From Acidobacteriota bacterium (GTDB taxonomy: Bacteria > Acidobacteriota > Blastocatellia > RBC074), in assembly GCA_013140935.1 (NCBI GenBank), contig JABFSD010001161.1:1-7074 (forward strand): DNA of 7,074 bases, given 5' to 3'. The notes under the pieces were generated by a model. It was not told the DNA's origin, searched no databases, and worked only from the letters and a program-made list of their open reading frames with translations. Shown in pieces: positions 1 to 5,179 of the stretch. The position numbers and the translations under genes are program-made. Positions within the stretch are counted from its first letter, which is position 1; every line of letters begins with the position of its first letter.

Positions 1-120
1 GTAATAAACCTGTCGCGCTTGAATTTCGGTTTTGAGCGCCTCTTCGCCGCGCCGCGTAGCTTCAGCAAACTGGCGCTCAAATTCTTCTTCCGTGATAGTC
101 CATTTACCCGCTTTGATCAT
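1..120 (-). CDS. DUF2442-type protein, N-terminal 40 residues (runs off the left edge)
   Basis: Forty codons are visible, starting MIKAGKWTITEEEFERQFAE and ending ...KTEIQARQVYY at the window edge. An acidic/arginine-rich N-terminal helix (EEEFERQFAEATRRGEEAL) followed by a motif of the type 'EP.A....YD' is what the start of many DUF2442-domain proteins looks like; the domain core would lie outside the window. The ATG overlaps the TGA stop of the DUF4160 gene in an ATGA arrangement, so the two are almost certainly translated from one mRNA with coupling. DUF4160 and DUF2442 genes are commonly adjacent in bacteria; the function is not settled, and a toxin-antitoxin-like role is speculation. The reading frame and start are well supported; the family assignment is moderate because only the N-terminus is seen. 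Confidence 0.7.
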   Translation of the reverse strand, partial: MIKAGKWTITEEEFERQFAEATRRGEEALKTEIQARQVYY

Positions 121-359
121 TGATGAAATTCCTCCCACGCTGCGATCAACTCTTCCTGATATTGGTAAGCCAGCCTGATAGCTTTCCGCACACTCTGCGC
201 AGACATCCTTTTGTTTTCGCGCAAATGCGGAGCGGTTTGCGCATCGCCCAGATTGATGACGACTTCTTTGCCCGCTTTCTTGACGTGCGTGTGGCTCGGC
301 TCATGATCGTCCGTGTAAATCACAAAGCTGAAGCCTGCTTGTCGAAACACCGTCGGCAT
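117..359 (-). CDS. DUF4160 domain-containing protein
   Basis: An 80-residue protein beginning MPTVFRQAGFSFVIYTDDHE, followed by PSHTHVKKAGKEVVINL. The block 'MPT(I/V)....F....Y..DH.P.H.HV' with three histidines (His19, His23, His25 here) is the hallmark of DUF4160, and about 80 residues is the usual family length. The C-terminal half is helical (SVRKAIRLAYQYQEELIAAW), ending in the conserved 'EL...W' feature. The frame stays open upstream to 476, but the start at 359 is chosen because family members begin with MPT and an AAAGGA ribosome-binding site lies just upstream (about 371-376). It overlaps the following DUF2442-type gene by 4 bases (ATGA). The biochemical function is unknown; a small two-gene stress or toxin-antitoxin-like module is possible but not shown by the sequence. 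Confidence 0.88.
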   Translation of the reverse strand: MPTVFRQAGFSFVIYTDDHEPSHTHVKKAGKEVVINLGDAQTAPHLRENKRMSAQSVRKAIRLAYQYQEELIAAWEEFHQ

Positions 360-490
360 AGTCGAACTATCCTTTAACCACAAAACTTTGGCAATGAAGT
401 TTCGGCCATTACCTTGCCTGTGAAATCCATCTGGTGTAACAAGCACTCTTCCCGTGCGTAAGCATTGACGCATCACCTTCAGGAGAAAAT
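360..490. promoter_or_regulatory. Divergent intergenic region with candidate promoters
   Basis: These 131 bases separate the minus-strand DUF4160 gene from the plus-strand operon, so promoters for both should lie here. A weak plus-strand sigma70-like candidate is TTGCCT (414-419) with 17 bases before TAACAA (437-442); it matches the consensus poorly, 4/6 and 3/6. No convincing minus-strand promoter was found. An AGGAG ribosome-binding site (481-485) serves the gene starting at 491. Confidence 0.3.
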
Positions 491-1183
491 ATGAATTTCA
501 AGAAACTGCTTCTTTCACTTTTCGCGCTGGCACTGTTGTGTGCTGTAGCGACGGCGCAAGCTTCTACCTTGCAACCAACCAACCCACAGCCTGCGCCGCC
601 AGCCGAAGCGGGTAAGGGGAAAAAGAAGTCAGGCAAGAAGTCGAGCAAGAAAAAAGATGATCAAGCGGTGAATGAAGCCGCGCAACCGCCGGCGGGCGCG
701 ACAGGGACGGTGGCTGCCGCTACGCCGGATGCGACGGCGGCGACGTTGGAAACCGGCAAGAGCAAAAAATCAAAAGGCGCAGCCAAAGCTCCCAAAGCCG
801 GAGGCGGTTCAGCCGTAGCCGAAGTTCGCGCGGTGCTGGATGCGCAAACCATAGCGTGGAATGCGGGCAAGCTCGAAGAGTTCATGCAAGGTTATTGGAA
901 TTCGCCTGAACTGACTTTTGTTTCCGGTGGACGCAAGCTGATGGGTTACGACGCGACGCTCGAGCGTTATCGCCGCACCTATCAAAGCGACGGCAAAGAG
1001 ATGGGCAAGCTCACTTTCGCCGATCTCGAAATCTTACCGATTGGCAAAGACGCGGCTTTCGTGCGTGGCCAATTTCAATTGGTGATGAGCGATGCGCGCG
1101 AACTGGGCGGACGCTATACGCTGATTGTGCGGCGCTTTGCCGACGGTTGGAAAATCGTTCACGACCACACTTCATCCAACTAA
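491..1183 (+). CDS. Secreted NTF2-like (SnoaL/DUF4440-type) protein with Lys/Ala-rich linker
   Basis: A 230-residue protein in three parts. Residues 1-24 are a typical Sec signal peptide (MNFKKLL, a hydrophobic Leu/Ala core, cleavage probably near ATA-QA). Residues about 25-106 are low complexity, rich in Pro, Ala and Lys, with two lysine clusters (41-55 and 90-102), and are probably disordered. Residues about 108-230 form an NTF2-like domain: AVLDAQTIAWNAGKLEEFM, then a GYWNSPELTFVSGG strand, G(Y)DATLERYRRTY, and a final GGRYTLIVRRFADGWKIVHD strand pair with the usual 'DGWKIVHDHTS' ending. Such domains bind or act on small molecules, but catalytic residues cannot be assigned. The start is supported by AGGAG at 481-485. 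It is the first gene of a plus-strand operon, 12 bases ahead of the dienelactone hydrolase gene. It should be exported to the periplasm or outside. Confidence 0.85.
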   Translation: MNFKKLLLSLFALALLCAVATAQASTLQPTNPQPAPPAEAGKGKKKSGKKSSKKKDDQAVNEAAQPPAGATGTVAAATPDATAATLETGKSKKSKGAAKAPKAGGGSAVAEVRAVLDAQTIAWNAGKLEEFMQGYWNSPELTFVSGGRKLMGYDATLERYRRTYQSDGKEMGKLTFADLEILPIGKDAAFVRGQFQLVMSDARELGGRYTLIVRRFADGWKIVHDHTSSN

Positions 1184-1195
1184 TAAGGAATCATT

Positions 1196-1888
1196 ATGAT
1201 TACGATCAAGGCTTTTGACGGAGGCGAGTTCGGCGCTTATCTGGCGTTGCCCGCGAGCGGACGCGGCCCCGGCATTGTGTTGTTGCAGGAAATTTTTGGC
1301 GTCAATCAGGTGATGCGCGACCTCGCTGATGGATACGCTGCGCGCGGTTATGTCGTGTTGTGTCCTGATTTGTTTTGGCGGCAGCAGCCGGGCATTCAAC
1401 TGACCGATCAAACCGATGCCGAGTGGGCACGTGCCTTCGAATTGTATAAAGGTCTCGACGAAGCCAAAGCCGTAGACGACGCGGGCGCAACGCTCGCTTT
1501 CCTGCGCACACATCCGGCTTGCACCGGCAAAGTCGGCGCGGTCGGATATTGTTTGGGCGGCAAGCTGGCTTATCTGATTGCGACTCGTTACAAGACGGAT
1601 TGCAGCGTCGGCTATTACGGCGTAGGCATCGAAAACGCGCTCGACGAAGCGGCGAATCTCGGCGGCCAATTGATGCTGCACATCGCTGAGAAAGACGACT
1701 ATTGCTCACCCGAAGCGCAAGCCAAAATTCACGCGGCGTTGGACGCGAACGCGCACGTCACGATTCACGATTATGCCGGACAGGATCACGCCTTCGCGCG
1801 CGTCGGCGGCGCGCATTACCATGAAGCGGCAGCGACCTTAGCCAATCAACGTGCGCAGGAATTTTTCTCGGAGCATCTCTATGGATAA
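1196..1888 (+). CDS. Dienelactone hydrolase family protein (carboxymethylenebutenolidase-like)
   Basis: A 230-residue single-domain alpha/beta hydrolase of the dienelactone hydrolase (DLH) family, the usual length. Family landmarks in order: LLQEIFGVN with Glu32, VVLCPDLFWR (54-62), the nucleophile elbow GYCLGG with Cys119, HIAEKDDYC with the acid Asp167, and GQDHAFAR with His198 and Arg202. All five sit at a constant offset of 4 from the numbering I recall for the Pseudomonas enzyme (Glu36, Cys123, Asp171, His202, Arg206), so the catalytic set is intact; Arg81 of that enzyme falls at Trp77 here, with Arg79 close by. The classical reaction is hydrolysis of dienelactone to maleylacetate in chloroaromatic degradation, but many homologues have other ester or lactone substrates. 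No signal peptide, so cytoplasmic. The ribosome-binding site TAAGGAA (1184-1190) directly follows the previous stop, and the 3' end overlaps the next gene by 8 bases. Confidence 0.95.
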   Translation: MITIKAFDGGEFGAYLALPASGRGPGIVLLQEIFGVNQVMRDLADGYAARGYVVLCPDLFWRQQPGIQLTDQTDAEWARAFELYKGLDEAKAVDDAGATLAFLRTHPACTGKVGAVGYCLGGKLAYLIATRYKTDCSVGYYGVGIENALDEAANLGGQLMLHIAEKDDYCSPEAQAKIHAALDANAHVTIHDYAGQDHAFARVGGAHYHEAAATLANQRAQEFFSEHLYG

Positions 1889-2408
1889 TTTGTCGGCGCT
1901 ATGGGAAGAACACGTCAAATATGAATTCGAGACGCGCGACACTGAGGCTACGTTGCGAACGATGATCGAGAACGCTTATGTCAATCACGTTCCCGTCCTG
2001 ACCGGTGGCGTAGGCCACGATCAGTTGCGCGCGTTCTATGCCGAACGCTTCATTCCGCAAATGCCGCCCGATACGAAGATGACGCCGGTCTCGCGCACCA
2101 TCGGCTCAGATCGCGTCGTGGACGAGATGGTGTTTGAGTTCACCCACACGATCAAAATGGACTGGATGCTGCCGGGCGTTGCGCCGACTAATCGTCACGT
2201 CAAAGTGGCGCTGGTCGTCATCATTCACTTCCGCGACGGCAAGCTGGCGCACGAACACATCTATTGGGATCAGGCTTCGGTGCTGGTGCAATTGGGTTTG
2301 ATTGATGCGGCGACTTTGCCGGTGGCAGGCGCTGAGAGTGCCGAGAAAGTTTTGAATCCGAGCCTGCCGTCGAATCAATTGATGGAGCGTGCGCTCAACG
2401 AGACGTAG
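1881..2408 (+). CDS. SnoaL-like NTF2-fold protein coupled to dienelactone hydrolase
   Basis: A 175-residue cytoplasmic protein (MDNLSALWEEHVKYEFETRD...). It has the NTF2/SnoaL pattern: N-terminal helices, a pocket region with Tyr33, Asn35 and His36, the strand DRVVDEMVFEFTHTIKMDW (78-95), then VKVALVVIIHFRDGKLAHEHIYWDQ (107-131). His126, Tyr128 and Asp130 in the HEHIYWDQ motif are the best candidates for functional residues. A tail of about 30 residues after QLGLID is longer than in minimal SnoaL proteins. The frame could start 30 bases earlier, but the start at 1881 is preferred because GGAG lies at 1870-1873, 7 bases upstream, and the protein then begins with the expected helix. It overlaps the hydrolase gene by 8 bases, implying coupled translation and linked function, perhaps acting on the hydrolase substrate or product (inference). 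The last 12 bases lie within a long palindrome. Confidence 0.85.
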   Translation: MDNLSALWEEHVKYEFETRDTEATLRTMIENAYVNHVPVLTGGVGHDQLRAFYAERFIPQMPPDTKMTPVSRTIGSDRVVDEMVFEFTHTIKMDWMLPGVAPTNRHVKVALVVIIHFRDGKLAHEHIYWDQASVLVQLGLIDAATLPVAGAESAEKVLNPSLPSNQLMERALNET

Positions 2409-2439
2409 AACAAGATGCCATCTTGTTCTACGTCTCGTT
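2397..2439. terminator. Near-perfect 43-base palindrome between convergent genes, possible bidirectional terminator
   Basis: Two 21-base arms (2397-2417 and 2419-2439) are exact reverse complements around a single central base. As RNA this gives a 20-bp stem with a 3-base loop. The left arm covers the last codons and stop of the SnoaL-like gene; the right arm ends 4 bases before the stop of the convergent minus-strand gene. A run of six T follows on the plus strand at 2455-2460, about 15 bases beyond the stem, so it is not a textbook intrinsic terminator; no T run follows on the minus strand. Ending transcription from both sides is the likely role. The structure is certain, the function inferred. 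Confidence 0.65.
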
Positions 2440-2443
2440 CAGG

Positions 2444-3280
2444 TTACGGTCGAATTTTTTGGCGCTTCTTCAAATCAAATCGTTCACCCGGCGCGAGCAA
2501 ATAATAACTCTTGCCGTCGTAATCTTTCCCATCCGTAATCGCTACTTGTCCTTCGCCGATAATGTCGAACTGATTGCCGTGTACGACCATTGCCGTTGAT
2601 TCATAAAGCCCTACGCCCAACAACTCAGGATGCGCGGTGATGACTTCTTTCAAGTCGCTTTCGCGTTTGCGCGTATTGATGTGCTGGTCAATGGCGATGT
2701 TTTGCATGAAGCCGAAGCCCGTCTCATAGCCTTTCGCCATCATCACCGTATTGCCTTCGCGCGCGCCGCGCACCATATACGACGCCTGAATGCTTGCGCC
2801 TGCCGACGAACCGCCAATCACGCCGCCGCGTTTCAGCACGTTCCAAATTTCTTTGAGCGTTTCGGTGCCCGCATAAGAATCCACCAGCCGCCATTGCCGG
2901 CCGCCGCCGAACCATACGCCCGCAGCCTTGCGCAACGGCGCGGCGAAGGCTTTGGTGTTCGCCAGGTTGCGGTCGCGCGTATGCAGAATGGTGACGTTTT
3001 TCAGACCGAACAGACCTTTGCCAACATCGCTCTGGCTTGGGCTTTGGCCTTCCGCGCGGTTGAGAGCTTCGTCTTCGGTGGCGGTCGGGATGTAAACGAA
3101 ATGGGCTTCGCGCCCGCCCGCGAGTTCGATGAACTTGTCGGAGATGGCAGCGGGAATCTTGCCGCCGCCGACGATGACGAGCGCGCCTTTTTTCGGGCCG
3201 GTGGTATTGCCTTGCGGCTTTTGCGCAAAGGCCAATGCCGTGAAGCTCAGGATACAGAGCCAGGTGAATAGTCGTTTCAT
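2444..3280 (-). CDS. Secreted cyanophycinase-like peptidase (family S51)
   Basis: A 278-residue protein with a signal peptide (MKRLFTWLCILSFTALAFAQ, cleavage about residue 19-20) and a peptidase S51 domain. Landmarks: GALVIVGGGKIP (32-43), FVYIPTATED (61-70), GVWFGGGRQWRL (121-132), the nucleophile elbow GGSSAGAS with Ser159, the DQHINTRKRESDL block with His200, and GVGLYESTAMVV with Glu227. The Ser-His-Glu arrangement and the 'DQH..TR.R..DL' block match cyanophycinase rather than the shorter dipeptidase E, so an exo-acting serine hydrolase on beta-Asp-Arg-type or other acidic dipeptides is expected outside the cytoplasm; actual use of cyanophycin is not shown. The frame extends upstream to 3361, but the start at 3280 is preferred because GAGAGGA (3287-3293) precedes it and the product then begins with a signal peptide. 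It is the last gene of the minus-strand series, 111 bases after the preceding gene. Confidence 0.9.
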   Translation of the reverse strand: MKRLFTWLCILSFTALAFAQKPQGNTTGPKKGALVIVGGGKIPAAISDKFIELAGGREAHFVYIPTATEDEALNRAEGQSPSQSDVGKGLFGLKNVTILHTRDRNLANTKAFAAPLRKAAGVWFGGGRQWRLVDSYAGTETLKEIWNVLKRGGVIGGSSAGASIQASYMVRGAREGNTVMMAKGYETGFGFMQNIAIDQHINTRKRESDLKEVITAHPELLGVGLYESTAMVVHGNQFDIIGEGQVAITDGKDYDGKSYYLLAPGERFDLKKRQKIRP

Positions 3281-3391
3281 GCGTTGTCCTCTCAGGATGG
3301 AAGGAGGTGCGCAATGCACCAATTCGCGCGCGATTTTGCGCGGAAAGTGTGCGAGGGGCAACCCTGAGACAAGAGGAGCGCCGAAACCGAA

Positions 3392-3763
3392 TTAAGACAT
3401 CACGCCGAGTTGTTTCATCAAGTCCATCTGGTCAATCGCCATTTGGTGGCTGGCGATTTTTCCGTCCGTGATTTGATAAACAATGATGAAGGGCAACTCC
3501 ACCGTCTTGCCCGTAGGCGCAATGCCCATCAAATCGCCTTGATGCGTACCGCGAAAGCGCGCACACACCGCGACCTTATCGCCCTCGGCAATCATGTCGT
3601 CAGCGAATAATTCGTAGTGCGGAAAGGCCGCCTCGAAAAAAGCGACGTGTTGTTGCATTGCCGCTTCGCTGGCGTATTCGGCTACGACAGCGGCGGGCTT
3701 GGGTTGGCTGCTCAGAGCGGCGAAATAACGGGTGATGAATTCTTTGTTTTGCGTGGCAGACAT
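3392..3763 (-). CDS. SnoaL-like polyketide cyclase / ester cyclase family protein
   Basis: A 123-residue NTF2-fold protein with the classic SnoaL/ester-cyclase layout: N-terminal helix (NKEFITRYFAALSS), AAFPHYELFADDMIAEGDKV (45-64), VCARFRGTHQGDLMGIAPTGKTVEL (66-90), and a final VYQITDGKIASHQMAIDQMDLMKQLGVM. The 'G.H.G...G..PTGK.V' stretch and a conserved His106/Asp111 pair followed by 'L..QLG' are family signatures; in SnoaL an Asp and His in this region take part in an aldol ring closure, but most family members have unknown substrates. No signal peptide, so cytoplasmic. The start at 3763 is chosen over 3799 because AAGGA (3772-3776) lies 8 bases upstream and the longer form would overlap the preceding gene. 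It begins 20 bases after the stop of another SnoaL-like gene and is surely cotranscribed with it. Confidence 0.9.
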   Translation of the reverse strand: MSATQNKEFITRYFAALSSQPKPAAVVAEYASEAAMQQHVAFFEAAFPHYELFADDMIAEGDKVAVCARFRGTHQGDLMGIAPTGKTVELPFIIVYQITDGKIASHQMAIDQMDLMKQLGVMS

Positions 3764-3783
3764 ACTGTGAGTCCTTTGCTTGA

Positions 3784-4200
3784 TTAGCTGTTTTGCCAAC
3801 CAGGATTGGTGACATCGCGCGGATCGAAATGATTTTCCTGCTCAATGATTTGGCCTGCGCCATTGACCGTAAAACGGTCAGCAACGCGCAAGGTGGCAGG
3901 CGGAGAAATCACGTTGAGGGTAATCAATGCTTCCGCACAAACCGCCGTCAGCGATTCGTTGAGGTAAGTGTCGAGTACTGTGATCTCTACGTTTTCCAGC
4001 GCGGGTTGCAACGGCGTCCACCATTGCGCGTGCAGCGCCGCCTTACCGATCAATGGTTGATTGACGCCGCCCAGAGCCAACGGCGCGCGCAACGTCGCCT
4101 CTTCGGCGTAAGGAATCGCCGCGAAATCTTTCTGCCTCATCGCTTCAAAATAAGTCGAGACAATGTCGCGTAGTTGTTGCTGTCGTATGGCAGCTTGCAT
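3784..4200 (-). CDS. NTF2-like/SnoaL-like protein with HFDPRDVTNPGW C-terminus
   Basis: A 138-residue cytoplasmic protein with an NTF2-like pattern: a helix containing IVSTYFEAMRQKDF (13-26), IPYAEEATLRAPL (29-41), IGKAALHAQWWTPL (51-64), VEITVLDTYLNESLTAVCAEALIT (71-94), and a final VADRFTVNGAGQIIEQENHFDPRD. The C-terminal QENHFDPRDVTNPGW block is a distinctive marker of one branch of the NTF2 superfamily; His124 and Asp126 are candidate pocket residues. It differs strongly from its neighbour at 3392-3763, so the two are old paralogues or members of different subfamilies, not a recent duplication. The start at 4200 is supported by GAGGAA about 7 bases upstream; the open frame to 4299 would run through a hairpin and the preceding gene. 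A 12-bp-arm hairpin lies between it and the YdhR-like gene. Confidence 0.87.
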   Translation of the reverse strand: MQAAIRQQQLRDIVSTYFEAMRQKDFAAIPYAEEATLRAPLALGGVNQPLIGKAALHAQWWTPLQPALENVEITVLDTYLNESLTAVCAEALITLNVISPPATLRVADRFTVNGAGQIIEQENHFDPRDVTNPGWQNS

Positions 4201-4225
4201 ACGTTTTTCCTCGGTAGTTGCTGTT

Positions 4226-4258
4226 GGGTACGCAGCACGGCGGAGATGCTGCGTACCC
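4226..4258. repeat. Perfect 12-bp inverted repeat (GGGTACGCAGCA hairpin), REP-like candidate
   Basis: GGGTACGCAGCA at 4226-4237 is repeated as its exact reverse complement at 4247-4258 around a 9-base loop. It occupies most of the 64-base gap between two minus-strand genes, downstream of the YdhR-like stop and upstream of the ribosome-binding site of the next gene. No T run follows on either strand, so it is not an ordinary terminator. Its form (GC-rich perfect stem in an intergenic gap) suggests a dispersed palindromic repeat or an mRNA-stabilising stem; only one copy is in this window. Confidence 0.6.
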
Positions 4259-4264
4259 GGTTCG

Positions 4265-4603
4265 TTAAGCCGCCGCTGAAGCACTCGCCGCCGCCGCAAT
4301 GGGGCCGCGCGTCACTTTGCTGATGGCTTCGAGCACGTCGAATTGCTTCACGCTGAAATCGCTCAACGCCGGATGGCTCGTCACCGCCGCGACCAGCGGG
4401 CTGTTGAGAAACGTGTTCAACGATGCGTCGCTCTCGAAATGATAAATGCCGCCCGCTTCACGGTTGGCTTCGTTCATCAGCCAAATCTTCCACCGACAGC
4501 CCGGCACGGCGGCGAACTCATCGGCCATCGCTGCGACGGCTTGTTCGTAATCGGCGCGCGGTACGTTGAATTGAAAGTTGATCTGCAAAATTTTGGTTGC
4601 CAT
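4265..4603 (-). CDS. YdhR-family (monooxygenase-like) dimeric alpha/beta-barrel protein
   Basis: A 112-residue protein that lines up well with E. coli YdhR (about 101 residues): MATKILQINFQFN at the start, PGCRWKIWLMNEANREAGGIYHF (34-56) against the YdhR block [20 protein letters not shown], and FDVLEAISKV (88-97) near the end. YdhR is a dimeric ferredoxin-like barrel related to small monooxygenases such as ActVA-Orf6 that oxidise aromatic polyketides without cofactors; the true substrate is unknown. The C-terminal AAAASASAAA tail is an extra not found in YdhR and is probably disordered. No signal peptide, so cytoplasmic. AAAAGGAG is well placed 8 bases upstream. The gene has its own candidate promoter region (96 bases) and is followed by two SnoaL-like genes, a pairing of monooxygenase-like and cyclase-like folds reminiscent of polyketide tailoring (inference). 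Confidence 0.88.
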   Translation of the reverse strand: MATKILQINFQFNVPRADYEQAVAAMADEFAAVPGCRWKIWLMNEANREAGGIYHFESDASLNTFLNSPLVAAVTSHPALSDFSVKQFDVLEAISKVTRGPIAAAASASAAA

Positions 4604-4628
4604 AAGCGTAGCTCCTTTTCGTAAGTGC

Positions 4629-4657
4629 GTTATAGGTTAATCAATGTGCGTCATTGA
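4629..4657 (-). promoter_or_regulatory. Candidate -10 box and adjacent inverted repeat upstream of the YdhR-like gene
   Basis: On the minus strand TATAAC (4634-4629) is a good -10 candidate that would start transcription just ahead of the AAAAGGAG site. No matching -35 box is present at 16-18 bases. In its place lies an inverted repeat, TCAATG (4641-4646) and CATTGA (4652-4657) with a 5-base spacer, nested with a CGTCA/TGACG dyad (4649-4659). A regulator-binding site over the -35 region is plausible; evidence is positional only. Confidence 0.3.
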
Positions 4658-4699
4658 CGATTCAGTTGTTGCCAAACTTTTTCTTTCTGCGGGGAAGAA

Positions 4700-5164
4700 T
4701 TATTTCCGCTCCCATTTCTCGGCACCGGTTCCTAAGAGCGTCCCCTCTTTTGAATGCTGAGTTCGTTCAACGGTCATAACTTTGCCGTCATTTGAAAACG
4801 TTATTTTCCGGCGATTATGAACGTACCCCGTAGGTCGCTCGCGTTTGATGTCCAAAATAAAATTCTTCCCTTCCCACTGGGCGATCAGGATGGCTGGTTG
4901 CTCGTCAATCTCTTGCTTATGAGGTTTGCCATCAATCATTCCCTTCAGGTCGAGCGTGCGTTCGCCGGCTCCATCTTTAATGCGATAAAGCAGATAAAGA
5001 TAAGGTTCGTTATGAACGAACGTCATGGTTTCCGTTCCGGGGTTTCCATAGCCGCTGACCGACAAACGCTCCCACGTGCCGCTAAGGTTCAGTTTCGCGG
5101 GTTGGGCAGAAGTCACACAGGCGATGGCGGCAACAAACAAGGCAGCCATAATTTTTCGATTCAT
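4700..5164 (-). CDS. Small secreted beta-rich protein of unknown function
   Basis: A 154-residue protein with a clear signal peptide (MNRKIMAALFVAAIACVTSA, cleavage after residue 20) and a mature part that starts LNLSGTWERLSVSGYG. The rest is a series of alternating hydrophobic strands, for example ETMTFVHNEPYLYLLYRI (45-62), LDLKGMIDGK (71-80), AILIAQWEGKNFILDIKRE (91-109) and KITFSNDGKVMTVERTQH (120-137), ending EKWERK. The opening 'LSGTW' and the strand pattern recall lipocalin-like or other small beta-barrel secreted proteins, but I do not recognise a named family and no catalytic motif is visible. The start at 5164 rather than 5209 is chosen for the signal peptide and for AAAAGGAGA (5171-5179), which overlaps the stop codon of the preceding gene, so translation is probably coupled to it. 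It should act in the periplasm or outside. Confidence 0.8.
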   Translation of the reverse strand: MNRKIMAALFVAAIACVTSAQPAKLNLSGTWERLSVSGYGNPGTETMTFVHNEPYLYLLYRIKDGAGERTLDLKGMIDGKPHKQEIDEQPAILIAQWEGKNFILDIKRERPTGYVHNRRKITFSNDGKVMTVERTQHSKEGTLLGTGAEKWERK

Positions 5165-5170
5165 GGGTAA

Positions 5171-5179
5171 TCTCCTTTT
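5171..5179 (-). promoter_or_regulatory. Ribosome-binding site overlapping the preceding stop codon
   Basis: AAAAGGAGA for the secreted-protein gene overlaps the TAA stop (5178-5180) of the DUF4440-like gene, 6 bases ahead of the ATG at 5164. This fixes the start of the secreted protein and predicts translational coupling between the two genes. Confidence 0.7.

Noticed and set aside
281..476. Longer N-terminus for the DUF4160 protein starting at 476
   Set aside because: DUF4160 proteins begin at the MPT motif, and a ribosome-binding site directly precedes 359; the extra 39 residues show no domain and would use up the divergent promoter region.
1172..1681. A 169-codon minus-strand open frame within the dienelactone hydrolase gene
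   Set aside because: Antisense to an intact catalytic enzyme; no domain pattern.
2630..3271. A 213-codon open frame on the plus strand opposite the cyanophycinase-like gene
   Set aside because: It is antisense to a gene with intact family motifs and a signal peptide, has no family resemblance and an unusual His/Arg/Ala-rich composition typical of a shadow frame.
3301..3307. AAGGAGG on the plus strand, a perfect ribosome-binding site
   Set aside because: No plausible coding frame follows on the plus strand; it lies in the leader of a minus-strand gene and is likely chance.
3392..4200. Tandem duplication giving the two adjacent SnoaL-like genes
   Set aside because: Their sequences and C-terminal motifs differ throughout, so a recent duplication is not supported; only shared fold can be claimed.
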